Positions 37,618 through 48,973 of a stretch of 64,000 nucleotides of DNA are shown here, piece after piece. Numbering within the stretch: the stretch's first letter is position 1; every line of letters starts with the position of its first letter. Both the position numbers and the translations under genes were made by a program. The DNA comes from Siphonodentalium dalli. Lineage: Eukaryota > Mollusca > Scaphopoda > Gadilida > Siphonodentaliidae. The stretch spans positions 173,946,556 through 174,010,555 of the forward strand of contig CP136067.1 of assembly GCA_032622095.1 (NCBI GenBank), in the 5' to 3' direction. Under the pieces are notes generated by a model. That model was given only the letters and a program-made list of their open reading frames with translations, had not been told where the DNA came from and ran no database searches.

Positions 37618-37751
37618 TGTACATTATGTGTTTTTCTTGTACTCGTCCAGGTTGTGGTGAAAGGTCATATTGGACTCGACAATGCGTGTCTCGTCCAATA
37701 TGACTTTTCACCACAACCTGGACTAGTACAAGAAAAACACATTCTGTACAC
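37617..37751. repeat. Long near-perfect palindrome at the 5' end of LINE C
   Basis: Arms of about 59 bp: TGTACA(TT/GA)ATGTGTTTTT, then CTTGTACTCGTCCAGGTTGT and GGTGAAAGGTCATATTGGAC, are inverted on the right with about four mismatches. The loop TCGACAATGCGTGTCTC is 17 nt. No flanking target duplication was found. It may be a separate foldback element adjoining, or used as the target by, LINE C. Confidence 0.93.
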
Positions 37752-38509
37752 AACATTGTATAATAACTTTATAATATGTTACACTTTTTGAATGAAAAAT
37801 TTCGGAATTACACAATGTGTGTCTTCGATAGTTTCACCGCTTGTTGGGGCGAAAACATTCAACGAGTTGATGCATGATTTATTCTTCCCGGATATTTTAT
37901 GTTTGATTTTGAGCAAATATCAGCCGAATAACAACTGAAGAAATCACACACACACAGTGGGAATGTGAACTGTTGGACATGTGCATGTATAAGTGTGTTG
38001 TTCACAACATAGCGCGCCATAAACCTATGCGATGAATTGCCTGAAAAATCACCATGTATAATTTGTGCGACGTGTGAGTGTACCCTTATAGATGGCATGA
38101 GATCATCCCAGAGAATGTCATAATTATTTTAATACCCAGATATTAAACATACCGATTTGATGTTATATGTTCTCTTTAAATATAAACAAAATTGTTTAAT
38201 TTTACCTGTCGTGATTTCCCCAAAACTTCGGTATATTTTGATACACGACAATCGTTTTTTATTTCAAATACTGTACTTACTCTTTCTGAAATTATGTCAT
38301 ACCAACATATATAACGATTACACTATAATATCACATTATTTTACTGGCATCAAAACGGGGAGGAGGGGTAGGCCCTCGCACGCTACCAATTCACCCTCGT
38401 CGCATACACATAATTATACACCAACGTATCGATGTACATGTATATGTATATACTCACGGCGTAATCGGTCGCAGGATCAATTGGGTGCATCGAGGATGGG
38501 CGGCCAATT
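37752..38509. other. Non-coding interval
   Basis: No supported feature between the palindrome and the hAT-like element. Confidence 0.45.
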
Positions 38510-39078
38510 CAGGGTTCGCGCTGTCAATTGCCAAATAATTCCCATTTGGCAAAAAAACAATTCATTTGGCAAAAAATTTGGCAGTTACTTTTGATTCCTC
38601 AAGAAAGTTTAATACTAATTGTCAACCAATACCACTCATTTCGGTAAATTATTTCATTACTGGTATTATTGGTTGTGATTTATAAGGTTATAAAAAGTTA
38701 ACACCTCTATCAAGATGCAGTTAACCTGATATCATTAGTAAGGGTGGAGGAGTGTTTGCTAGTATAAGTCTGGTTGTGGTGTTTACATAGCTAATCCTCT
38801 TTGTTTCGATGTGCCTTTCTGATGAAGAAACCCTTCTGCAATTTCATTATTATACCGTTGGTTTATTGTTCTCTGATAAACCCAAGTATAGAGGCGAGAA
38901 TTATAATAATGAACTGCTTGCCTATCGATATCAAATGTCGCTCAAGCAGCGATTGTAGAAATATTCAATAAAAGACACAATGTTGTAGAAACTGATAGCA
39001 TTTTGGCAACTTCTAACAGCATTTGGCAAAAATTATTTTCATTTGGCAAAAGTAAATTTCGGGCCAGTGCGGACCCTG
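38510..39078. mobile_element. hAT-like non-autonomous element (CAGGGTTCGCGCTG ends)
   Basis: Terminal inverted repeats CAGGGTTCGCGCTG (38510-38523) and CAGTGCGGACCCTG (39065-39078) match at 12 of 14. GCGGCCAAT lies before the left end and GCGGCCAT directly after the right end, close to an 8-bp target duplication. CATTTGGCAAAA recurs near both ends (about 38548-38580 and 39012-39053), a subterminal repeat pattern common in hAT elements. No transposase in its 569 bp. Confidence 0.75.
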
Positions 39079-39912
39079 GCGGCCATCGAGGGTTCTAGCG
39101 TTTTTATGTGCCTTTTTTTGCTCAACTTGACGAACTCAAGTTTGAGCTATATTGACATGGGTTAGCATCCGTCGCGCATACGTCCATCGGTCAACAATTT
39201 CATTTAGCACACCCTATGCAGGCCACATCCATCATTCGATCATCACTAAAATTTATAGTATCTTCGGGGTGACAGCACTGAAGTTAAATATCCAACTCTT
39301 ACGACCAATCTACCTTGACTATATAGAGTTGAATCTGGCCCAGTAGTAATCGTTTACAATTATCACAGTTATCATTTTCTTATTATTCTTACCTATTTAT
39401 CACGATGCTTCAACATAATCCTCTGAAATGTAATCAAGAGTGCACATTTATCCAAAAGTTAAGAGAAACCGGTCGTCTTAAATTTGTCGCAATTTCGATT
39501 AAGAAAGCTCCAAATGAATGACACAGCATGTCCTGATGTTTACGAATAAAAACCTGGAACGCGCGTGATCTTAAATATCAAAACGAGACAACTGAGGACT
39601 CGCGTCTTTCAGTGACGTAAGTGCCAAATTACAACTACCAATATACGAGCATCATAGCTCGTGTAGCATTCCATAATAACTGATTTAACGCCATAACACA
39701 TGGTTTTATTCTGGTGAATGGACGCGACTACATATTATTTAATAAAGTAAGTTCAGTAAAACGTCCACGAGCGATTAGAAAGGCTATTAAGTTACATCGT
39801 ATTCATGGTTTGTTTGTGTATATCGGTACTGTTATATAAAACAAAACACCCTTATAGTAGGTCCAAGTGGTTTATATCCCCAAATTCCCTAATATTTAGT
39901 CCGCGATATGGA
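39079..39912. other. Non-coding interval
   Basis: Nothing supported between the two hAT-like elements. Confidence 0.4.
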
Positions 39913-40857
39913 CAGTAACGTGGCTAGGTGGTCATCCTTGCAATGGGGTGTCCAACTTTGGAGTTCTTACTTGTAAATCTTGATTGAACCCGACTGAAAT
40001 TGCATCCCTTAGGTTTTATTTTCCCACATCTTTCGTATAATGGCTATTTGATTTTAAACATTTACCCAAAGCACATACATACACTCTAACGTTGGCCAAC
40101 AGACTGCAAGAATAAAATGGTTTTAAAATGAAATTATTATAAATAATTGAAATTTCCCCCAAAATTTCCAAATGACGCCCTGTCGGACTTGCAATTTCCT
40201 TACTTTTGAATATTTTTGACATAGATCGTGCATATGAGATGAGTCTGCCGCTCCAAACTCATTCCAATTATCGCCACTTCTATATAGTGTCATTCTGTAA
40301 CACTGTTCTGATGCATAGTCTAATATGCCGGTTGTAATGGTAACAAATCGATATAAACTATGATGTACAATCATAGCATCTAGACAAACCTCAAACCTTC
40401 CTAGAGTTGGAAATTTCAAACCTGACACCCCGACTTAGGTTGGAAAATTTCCAACTGATGACAATTCTAGTGACAATTTTAACCAAATGTAGGGCAATAT
40501 TGTTTTCTTAAATTAACTAACAGTTTTTGACTGACCACGGGGGAGAGGCCAGGATACAAGCTTTCCAAGTGTTGGAAATTTCCAACCTGACACCCCCCTA
40601 AGGTTGGAAATTTTCCAACTGATGGCAATTTAAGTCCTCATTTTTTACCAAAAGAAGGATAATATGCAAATATTGGTCCAAAAACACTAAATTTCCCCCA
40701 ATAAATTGTTTGAAAATCAAACTACAAGAACATTTTCAACATATTGTTGGTGTGAAATTACCAACTAATGTGTCAGGTATGAAATTTACAACTATTGAAA
40801 ATTTTGACCAAAGTTGGGGGTGTACCCCCCCCCCCCCCCCCTGTCGCCACGTCCCTG
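39913..40857 (-). mobile_element. hAT-like repeat R1, minus-strand copy with both ends
   Basis: The ends CAGTAACGTGGC (39913-39924) and GCCACGTCCCTG (40846-40857) are inverted repeats with two mismatches. The right two-fifths matches the plus-strand copy at 8330-8785 in reverse. Palindromic GTTGGAAATTTCCAAC-type motifs occur at 40439-40455, 40571-40586 and 40603-40619. A long C run (about 40825-40841) lies next to the right end. The target duplication is not clear. No coding capacity. Confidence 0.72.
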
Positions 40858-40927
40858 AATTTGACGCTTATGATGGACGCATTGTATTATAATCGTGTAT
40901 TACTGGAGCATTACAAATCAAACAGTC

Positions 40928-41223
40928 TTAACCCTGTCGGTGCTAAATGGATTCTCCCAGTCAGTTAAAAAGGGTAAAAAGGGTACATTGGAATGATCTA
41001 TAGTATTCTTTTGGAGGGATGTTAATGTGATAATAGCAGACGATCAGATAAATAAAAGTTCAGAAGGAGCACTATTTATTGAGGGAAATGTTCATATACA
41101 AATGTAATGTTTAGATAATAAGTTCAACAAACGATATATGGTCGTTTTGTTTTGAACTTATTATCTGAAAATTTCATATGGGATAACCGCTCATCAAAGA
41201 TGCTTTAGTGTAGACAGGGTTAA
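40928..41223. mobile_element. piggyBac-like MITE 2 (TTAA target site)
   Basis: TTAA at 40928-40931 and 41220-41223 flank CCCTGTCGGTGCTAAA and, inverted, CCCTGTCTACACTAAA. The interior contains a hairpin at 41113-41166 (AGATAATAAGTTCA/TGAACTTATTATCT with CGTTTTGTT next to the loop). It is 296 bp and non-autonomous. Its ends differ from those of MITE 1 and MITE 3. Confidence 0.8.
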
Positions 41224-41649
41224 GATGGCTTTTCAGTCTCACCTGAATATTTTGAATATTCTGATGAACCTCCATCATCATCAAAACGTTTCTATTCTTC
41301 CAGGTATACATCTATCATGTCTATTTAGTTATCTTTGCACTTCTGAATTTCTGCTAGTATTACATTAAAAACATTCCCATTGTTTGTTTGGTTAGGATTT
41401 TACGTCGGTTTAGCCGTAAGCGAAGCAACTGTGTATAAACGTAACCGCGAATTGGACTAAAATGAAGCTAAATATATACAAATAAAAACACCCAAATTCA
41501 GAGCGAGAGTGCTCAATTGGGGTCAGAACCATTAAGAAACTGACCACTGTGCAAACACATATAAAACAGAATATCCAAAAAGACTGCAATACTGCTTTGA
41601 GAACAGCCAAGTTATAAAACCTGCATAAAATTAATCAGCATAAATAAAT

Positions 41650-43560
41650 AATTTAATTTAACAAGACTGTGACAGACCATAATATTTTAAGTAGCTGTCA
41701 AACAAGCATCCTGAATGATTGATAAGATATGTATAATATCTGTTGAATTTTGTTTGCATCAAGTTGACAATCGAGTGGTAGATTAATAAGGCGAGCCTGC
41801 GCCCACTTGCCAGCCGCCCTCCACTCACTATGCAAGGTCTCCCCGTCATTTCAAGCGGACAGTTTATCGTAGTAAACTTTGAATACTCAAAGTTTAACCT
41901 GTTGTTCTGAGAGTCGAAACTTTTGACGGATTTTGGATATTTCTGGTTTGGAACAATGGAGTCAACTTCCTTAGTTGGTTTTGTAGCAAATGGTAAAACT
42001 GCAGGAGCTGTATCCATAGCCTGTGAAACAGGTTCTGGAACAGGAATAATATCATTTCTTGAACTTGGGTTTGTTTGACTCTCTGTCTGAGTGCCGGCAT
42101 CAACATACTTTTTTCTAGAAACAGCAGCTGAGTATGTGACTGGAGCAATAGGTAGTCTGGTACCAACTCTTTTCTTAGCATCTATGTATGATAAATGTTT
42201 TTCAGCCTTACATCTTTGTATCTTGAATTCATAGTCCCATATGGGACATGAACGATCCATTTCAGCATGTGAACCTTGACAATTCGAATTTGTTTTAGGA
42301 TTTGTACAATCCTGATGACCATTACCAGAAAGAGAACATCGTACACAAATGGATTCTTTACTTCTACAATGTTCCTAGCCATGGCCATAGCCCTGGCATT
42401 TAAAACATCGTAATGGGTTTTGAACATAGGTACTTATATCTACCTTCATATACACAACCTTCAATCTCGGTGGATGTTCGCACCGATTGAAGGTCAGAAG
42501 ATAACTATTCCGAGGAACTCGAATACAATCAACAGTTTTTGTAAATCGACGGACTTCTGTAACTCCATGTGGTGCAAACTCCGCCAATATCTCCGATTCC
42601 GAAGAATCAGCATATCACGGGACCACAACACAGCTCTGCTACTATTCAATGTCTTGTGAGGAGTAACCAACACTGGTGTTTGTGCAATAGTTGTTAACAG
42701 AAGCAGAGCATCAGATTGAACTTTCTTTGAACATTCAATCAAGAGAGCCACTTTTTGGCCCAGTACTGATTGGTTCAACAGATTTCAATTATCCAGCAAC
42801 GCTTTGTAGTGTTTTATCAATGACAACGATAGACGGTCTTTTCACATATGGGTCAAAGCCAAGAACCAAGTACTGAGGGAATACCACAGCATCATTGGAA
42901 CTTGGCGAGTCATCATTCTTACGAGCAAGACATTGTTTTTTTGTTTGAGTTGCCGTACGAAAAGCAAAAAATCGACAACTAGCCCAGCAGTCGCCGTAGA
43001 CTACATTTCAAATTCTGGTCGGGCCAAAGACTGGTACATAGCTGAAGCGGTGACCCGTCTAGCCACTGCATATAGCAGCCTCCCGGTACCTCTCCACAGT
43101 GAGACAGGTGTGAACAATACAGGATTCAACAATCATCAGGACGAACATAACAGAGACAAGATAGAACAGAAACATCATACATGACAAAAACCCAGAAAAC
43201 AATACTTCAAACATCAGACGAGCAATACAACATATAACAAAAATGGAATCTGAAACACTGTGGAGGCGTGACTAGCCGATTGATTGAGCCGGATCAACTC
43301 AACCACCCGTCTTGAAGTGATGTAGGACCAAAGAGGACCATGAGGTACGTCGTATCCGCAGGTCGATACCTCGCGTGATACGGCCGCTCTAGTACCTCCA
43401 GGAATCCTACACTACACCTCACGGGATGCACCCCACGGCAAACAGGGTGCCACATTAGGGGATTATTACCCATGGCAGTGGGCGGTATGCCTAGTCTACT
43501 CCGGGCCCAAACGGAGGCCAAAACATTCTCAATGTTAGTGATAGCTTTCCTCACTTTGAA
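41650..43560 (-). mobile_element. LINE F relic: gag-like ORF1 region
   Basis: A minus-strand element represented by its ORF1 and a GC-richer probable 5' leader (about 43560-43260, with GGGCCCGGAGTAGAC and CCATGGGTAATAATCC). No endonuclease or RT follows downstream, so ORF2 is lost. Boundaries are approximate. Confidence 0.65.
41880..42885 (-). pseudogene. LINE F ORF1, gag-like protein with CCHC zinc knuckles
   Basis: ORF1 proteins of this kind bind element RNA. Read across several frames, the N-terminal half gives FPQYLVLGFDPYVKRPSIVV, then KTLNSSRAVLWSRDM, then GVTEVRRFTK and LTFNRCEHPPRLKVVYMKV. Zinc knuckles follow: CFKCQGYGHG (42410 downward), CVRCSLSGNGHQDC, and NCQGSHAEMDRSCP, then IQRCKAEKHLSYIDAKKRVG, a typical segment after the knuckles. 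The tail is Ser/Thr/Pro-rich. Damage includes a stop after LQSVAG (about 42790), frameshifts near 42770 and 42600, and a shift inside the first knuckle near 42375. The RNP-like half plus knuckles is the I/Jockey/Nimb style of ORF1; the exact clade is not fixed. Confidence 0.75.
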
Positions 43561-44048
43561 AGGATCAGCTTGTGTTTGTCTATCTCTGAGATGAATAATT
43601 GTGCGTCTCTGTTTATTTTAGTCTGCAGGGTTATCTTCCCCGTCCCAAAATTCCCACGACAGAAACGTCGATTATTTTTCCAGTCATATACAGAAGCTAT
43701 GACTATCCCTGTAAACCAAATATCGAATTAAGTAACCATGAATTAGTATTTTGTAGAGTTAAAAGATCAATAGTCTTGACTCAGATCGTAAGTTCATGTC
43801 CGAATTTTCTTATGTGTTGGATAAACACACACCTGATGACGCAATACTTCTTTATTTAAAAAAAAAAAGGGAAAACAGGATTGGCTCAAACTTTTCTCTT
43901 TAAAAATCCACGATCCATTTTGACACTAAAATAGTTTAAACTTTCTTAAGATTATCTTCAGCTTACCGGGGAAAAGCAAAAAATAAAAATACTTCCAATC
44001 GCAATCATCCGTATTACACAGGCATCGCGAAAATTCAAAATATCATTC
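43561..44048. other. Non-coding interval
   Basis: No feature supported. Confidence 0.4.
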
Positions 44049-44475
44049 TTAAAGGTACTTAATCCGATCAGACGCTCCTAAATTACTATTTGTTTGGCTT
44101 CGGGGGGTAAAAAATATTGTATTCGAGTCGAGGAACCCACCCATCAAATCTCAGAGTGATCAGATATCGATTTTTGAAGTTTGTTATTTCTCAAGATCTG
44201 CAGTAATAAGTAGCCCAGAGACACGTGGTCAAACGGGTGGTCTTGCGGATGAAGATGGATAACTCTAAAATCAAATGGTTATTATTACTAATACTAATGA
44301 ATACTAATTACTAATAATAACCACTTGATATCGAGAATTTACAAACTTCAAAAATCGATATCTGTTCACTCTGAGCTTTGATGGGTGGGTTCCTCGACTC
44401 GAATCAAATATATTTTACACCTGAAGTCAAAGATATAGTAAATTAGGAGCGTCTGATCGGATTGAGTACCTTTAA
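44049..44475. mobile_element. MITE with about 140-bp inverted repeats
   Basis: The left arm TTAAAGGTACTTAATCCGAT (44049 on) continues with CAGACGCTCCTAA, TCGAGTCGAGGAACCCACCC and AGATATCGATTTTTGAAGTT to about 44190. It is inverted from about 44335 to 44475 (ending GAGTACCTTTAA). The centre holds GGATAACTCTAAAATC and an AT-rich TAATACTAAT stretch. No transposase. Confidence 0.88.
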
Positions 44476-46666
44476 GTATAATACGTCGAAAACAATAAAC
44501 AAAAAATAATAATTGCGAATGCTCTTTATCATCAACCACTTTTATGCGACGGACGCTCGTTATAATAGACGACCGTTGGCTTTTTTCTTGGCTGACAAAA
44601 ATAAAAAAAAGTATTAAAACTCCCTATTTTGAAAGTCGATATCTGGGGATTGACTATTTCGAGTAACGGGACAAGGAACAGGAACAGCTTCCGAGTAAGA
44701 AGGGACAATTTCGAGTAACGCTAACAGTAACAGAAATATAGGCTTAATTTTCTTGTGTCTTACGCACCAAAACAATACATATTATACATCATTCGAACGC
44801 ATAGAATCTCCGCTTCATGAATATTGCAACATTTAAACACTACTTTTGATAGCTAAGCGTATAATTGGCCAGGAACGCCGAGTATTGAATCGGCAATTAG
44901 CACCAAGAGGACCCTTCCGAGTAACATGAACAGGAACAGAGATACCCCTATAAACTCAATTTTCTCGCGTTTTACGCAATTAAACTCGAAATAGTCGATC
45001 CCTAATTATGGCCACCAAAACCAATTACAGTGACTCAAGGGAAAGCGGGTAAATGTGCAAAAAATATATAAGTAAAAACACCACAAATAAGAGCATGGAT
45101 AGATAGATAAACTTTGTTCTTATATTCATTATTGGCAGTTATTGGCAAATAAAACTGTTACAGTGATTTGTCAACAAACATCGCTGGTCGCGTGGTTCGA
45201 ATATTTCAGTCTAAATATGATTTCCAGAAGATTTTTTTTATACTTTGACCTTTTCAAATGTTTACCGTCAAGTGCTAATTTGACTTTGGTATATCATGTG
45301 ACTTTGATCGGTGATGCCACTGTATTATGGTCGTGGTACGCGAATTGATGGGTTAACCCGGAAAAAATTGGTAAGAAAGTGATTTTGGTCTCAAAAGACG
45401 AAAGGGAATATTTAGGAAAACATATCTAAAACCCGCTTTGGGGAAACTCTGTTATCCAAGATGGCGTCCAACATGGTTGTCCATATTTAACTATGCCTCT
45501 AAATAATTCATTATATGATATATTGCATCATATTACGTAGCTATACCAGTTTATATGAAATAAGAGTACCTGAACGAATAAAGTGAAATATACAGAAAAC
45601 ATTACAATTATGTCCATGAGATGCCTGCCAAATTGGCCGCAGCTCCAAGATATGCCACGACGCACGCAGCAAGCAAGCAACATATCTATCTAAATTATAT
45701 ATCGGTCGCTGCAACCTAAGGAAAACCAAATTCTTTACGTCTTTAACGTTCCGGTTTTCGGCTTAGAATACCTCTAACAGTCAGGCCAGAAAATAGTAAT
45801 TTCGGGTATGTAACACAGTACAGTAATGTTTCGCCACACGGTGCGGCGTGGTAATATCATTCGGCATAATGATTCATTGTTGAATGTAACGCAGAAAATC
45901 AATTGCATACCCTTGCGGTATAAATACTAGTTACATATCCGGTATTTTCAATACTTTCCGTAATAACAAACCATACACGTATGTCGCAATGTGTATTATA
46001 CTGTAACAGAACACTCATCTTTTCAATGAATTTGCCCCCACCTCACCAAATCAAACATACAGTACATTGCCAATTATATGTGAGCATTTCGCTGGTTTCC
46101 TATTAAACAAGTTTGTGCAAATTCCACAATTCGGCACTTTACAACTCGAGTACAACGCATAACACTGACATTATTCGAGTAAGTAGGCAAATTAGTCGAT
46201 TTTAGAATTTATTGTACACTAGCTGGGGTACCCGACGTTTCTCGGGTGAAGAATGCATAATTTACTAGTGGCCCTTCAAGTCATTTTAAATAAATATTAG
46301 TCATCTGGGACAAACAACACCGATTGCATGACCGTTCAGATAAAGTTACATCTATCTTTTAAGTTGATAATAACTTTGATGTTTAAAGTGCCTATGCTAT
46401 ATGCATGTTTGATAGCATCATGCTTGGGAAAGGCTGCCCTCTATGTTCATATACCAAAAGCTTCCATTTGACCCAAAACCGAAGACATACAAGCAATATA
46501 ACTCCCACCAATGATTTAGGGCGTAACATCCGTTATAGAAGTGTAACGGGGCGGGACTCGGTCCAAAAAATGATATACCAGGCTGTTGTGAACCGAGAAG
46601 GATGGGTTTACTCTGCAATATGCAATACAAACGTTCAGTTTCAACGCTGGGATACATGTATGTACA
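44476..46666. other. Non-coding interval
   Basis: No gene supported. The region should contain downstream exons of the P450 gene whose second exon is at 46668-46858 if that gene is intact, but I could not recognise any on the minus strand. At 46224-46253 CTGGGGTACCCGACGTTTCT + CGGGT forms a short ACCCGA/TCGGGT hairpin of unknown meaning. Confidence 0.4.
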
Positions 46667-46667
46667 C

Positions 46668-46858
46668 GCTTCATAGATGTCGCTCGTGGGTTTGTCCGAG
46701 AATGTATCCCCATCCTTGACGAACATATCTTTGAGTGTTTCGTATCCACTAACTACTATAAACACTTTATGGAATATTTGTAAAGAGAATACATCGCAGT
46801 ACTGCCTCCTACAGTCAGCAAACAGATCCCCGAAATCCGCGCCTCTGAGATCCATACA
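46668..46858 (-). CDS. Cytochrome P450, N-terminal region exon (likely exon 2)
   Basis: P450s are heme monooxygenases, in animals anchored in the ER or the mitochondrial membrane. After an acceptor GTTTACAG (AG at 46859-46860) the minus strand encodes DLFADCRRQYCDVFSLQIFH, then KVFIVVSGYETLKDMFVKDG, then DTFSDKPTSDIYEA. The GDVFSL-x(n)-VVVxGYExxKEALVKxGDxFSDRP signature is that of clan 2 (CYP1/2/17-like) enzymes, in the beta-1 sheet to helix B region. The donor is GTGTAC near 46667, but its exact position is uncertain. No stop lies within the exon. Exon 1, with the membrane anchor and PPGP, was not found upstream. It lies downstream, in transcription sense, of the C-terminal P450 exon at 51456-51893, so it should belong to a second gene. 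Confidence 0.72.
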
Positions 46859-47544
46859 CTGTAAACACTAAAACGAATTGGACGTGTTCTTTAGTGTTTC
46901 AAAAAGGATACATGTGCTCCATGTCGAACGCAATGTATTCCGATAATGATGGTTTGTGATCTTTTTAGATTGCGGAACGTTCTAATCATATCATCATCTT
47001 TGACATGATATGTTCTAATCTGAACATATGCTGTTCTCTGCAAGGATGGTACTAGATATGCATTTAGGCTATTGCAAATATGGTGTCAATGCTGTTGCAT
47101 TTGGGGCTTAAATTATCTCAGGATTTAACAATTTGGGTGTATATTTTGTCTTTCCTTTCCTTCTTTTTCCAAATGAATATATAGTTCCTTATAAAAGCCT
47201 ATATATTTGAGGTGGGGTGGGCGAGAATTAGTATAGTATGCCTATTATAAGAAGATTTGAATATAACACAAATCAAAAATATTTTTATTACGAATCGTCA
47301 GATACAAACTGCGAAAACAGAACGCCGGTGTGTATTGTCAATTTGGATTAATATTCGTACAAAATAACTAACTTGAGCAAGATGATTCTCAATTTCTATT
47401 TGATCACTCTATCGGAGTGTTTCACGTCACTTTAAGCAGTCTAACTTATTAATTTACAATTTTAATAAACTCGTGTCCAAGAAAATGTATCAACATTTTG
47501 TTCAACGAAATTTTGCCAGTTTGTCAAATATCTGACACAAAAAA

Positions 47545-47775
47545 GCACTTGATTTTAGAGTTATCCATCTTCATCCGCAATTTGGTCCGAGACCCTCTTC
47601 TCGTATACTTTTACTGGGCCACACAAAATTATTGGTGATGAAAAATAATATATTTCAAATATCGATATCTGATCACTCTGAGCTTTGACTCGAATCAAAT
47701 ATTGTTTACCCCAAATCCAAGGAAATAGTAATTTGCAAGCACTAATTCAGATTATTAATCTTTAAGATAGGAACA
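47545..47775. repeat. Partial copy of the 44-kb MITE
   Basis: It matches in reverse orientation: TTTTAGAGTTATCCATCTTC, ATCCGCAA, then AATATCGATATCTGATCACT, CTGAGCTTTGA, GACTCGAATCAAATATTG and a weak end CAGATTATTAATCTTTAA. Only one arm and the centre are present. Confidence 0.75.
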
Positions 47776-47799
47776 TTTACTCTGTCCCTAAACGCATGA

Positions 47800-48035
47800 A
47801 ATGCTTTGTCCATTGGAAGTTCTTTATGTAGTCCATGAAGCTTTTCCCAGTCTGGACACTGAGTCGCTTCTGAATCAAATTCATAACTTCCTGCCTGATG
47901 GCATGCTTCATTATATCAACCATCACCTTTCTTGCAACCTTGCTTCGGCGAGTGAGTTGTTTCAGATAGGCCTTGTACCTGAGGTGACTGATTATCTTGA
48001 TCGATATTCCTACTTGGTGTCATTCACTGTCAATT
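47800..48035 (-). other. Unidentified open segment, possible exon or mobile-element fragment
   Basis: The minus strand is open for about 75 codons, including KQLTRRSKVARKVMVDIMKH, then AIRQEVMNLIQKRLSVQTG, then KSFMDYIKNFQW. An acceptor-like CACCTCAG precedes it (about 47975). The basic helix followed by an aromatic FQW motif recalls a protein family scattered through invertebrate genomes, but I cannot name it. It could equally be chance. Confidence 0.3.
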
Positions 48036-48721
48036 TCAACTGAAAGAATACAAATATGTATGCTTAACATATATTAAGTCAATGGATCTTCCAATTAACT
48101 TCTAAATAATCACCAGAAAATGAGGCAGTTGTATGGTGAATGAACAAAATTTATTTTAAGGTTAGGAAAATTAAATAACTGGCAACACAACTTGAAAACA
48201 AAATTAAAGTATGCCCACTCGTTGAATTTTACCACAGCAATAAGCAATAGCATGTGATATGCCGTGGCAGCATGTGGAATTTATAATGCAACAGCAATAC
48301 ATTTTCCATGGGACATTTTTCCTAATTACGAGGGCTGTATTTATGGTGTACAGAAGTCCATGATAAAGAATGATGACCTAAAGGGGAGGGATCAATTCGA
48401 TGCTCATAACTACATGATATCATGCATCTCAGGGACCGCAGTTATAATATTTACCATGAAAAAGAGTTGGTTGTTTTATCCACATTTTTGTAATTACTTA
48501 AATTTGTGTTACGAATGAGATCTTTTGCCAATATATCCACTCAATAATGCCCATGTGTGATGAATTTTGCAATAACTTTATTTTTGAGTGAATTATCAAA
48601 AATTGGGGCGAGCTCCCTTACCATAATATCAATAATTAACTAAGCATGCAGTTTAATACGACCACAATATAGTAGATATTTTTTCTGATATAGTTTCTGA
48701 TACATGTACTAATACATGTAC

Positions 48722-48973
48722 TTAACCCTTTCATGACAGGAGTTACGCTTGTGCACGATTTTTATAAAGGTTCTGTGCCAGTGCATTCTCTTATGTATGT
48801 GAGTCTCTCATAAAAGAGGATGCACTGGTGTACAAGTTCAATGTAAATATTGTTAGGGCATTGTATTCTTGTATATATGCGAGACTCCATATATGAGACT
48901 CTCATATATTAAAGAATGCATTGGCACAGAGCTTTCGCAAAATTTCAAGAAGCTGCAGTCATGGGAGGGTTAA
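48722..48973. mobile_element. piggyBac-like MITE 3 (TTAA target site) with diverged module P
   Basis: TTAA at 48722-48725 and 48970-48973 flank CCCTTTCATGACAGGAG and, inverted, CCCTCCCATGACTGCAG. The interior carries a third, older copy of module P: a shortened hairpin at 48777-48830 (GCCAGTGCATTCTCTTAT/TAAAAGAGGATGCACTGG) and a 69-bp hairpin at 48857-48925 ending AGAATGCATTGGC. It is bounded by CTGTGCC and GGCACAG. It is 252 bp and non-autonomous. Confidence 0.82.

Noticed and set aside
42420-43184. Plus-strand frames at 42.4-43.2 kb
   Set aside because: Antisense shadows of the LINE F ORF1, which is clearly coded on the minus strand by its zinc knuckles.
46220-46260. GGTACCCGACGTTTCTCGGG stretch as the end of a known element
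   Set aside because: It resembles ends of some widespread repeats, but there is no second copy or boundary here to support a call.
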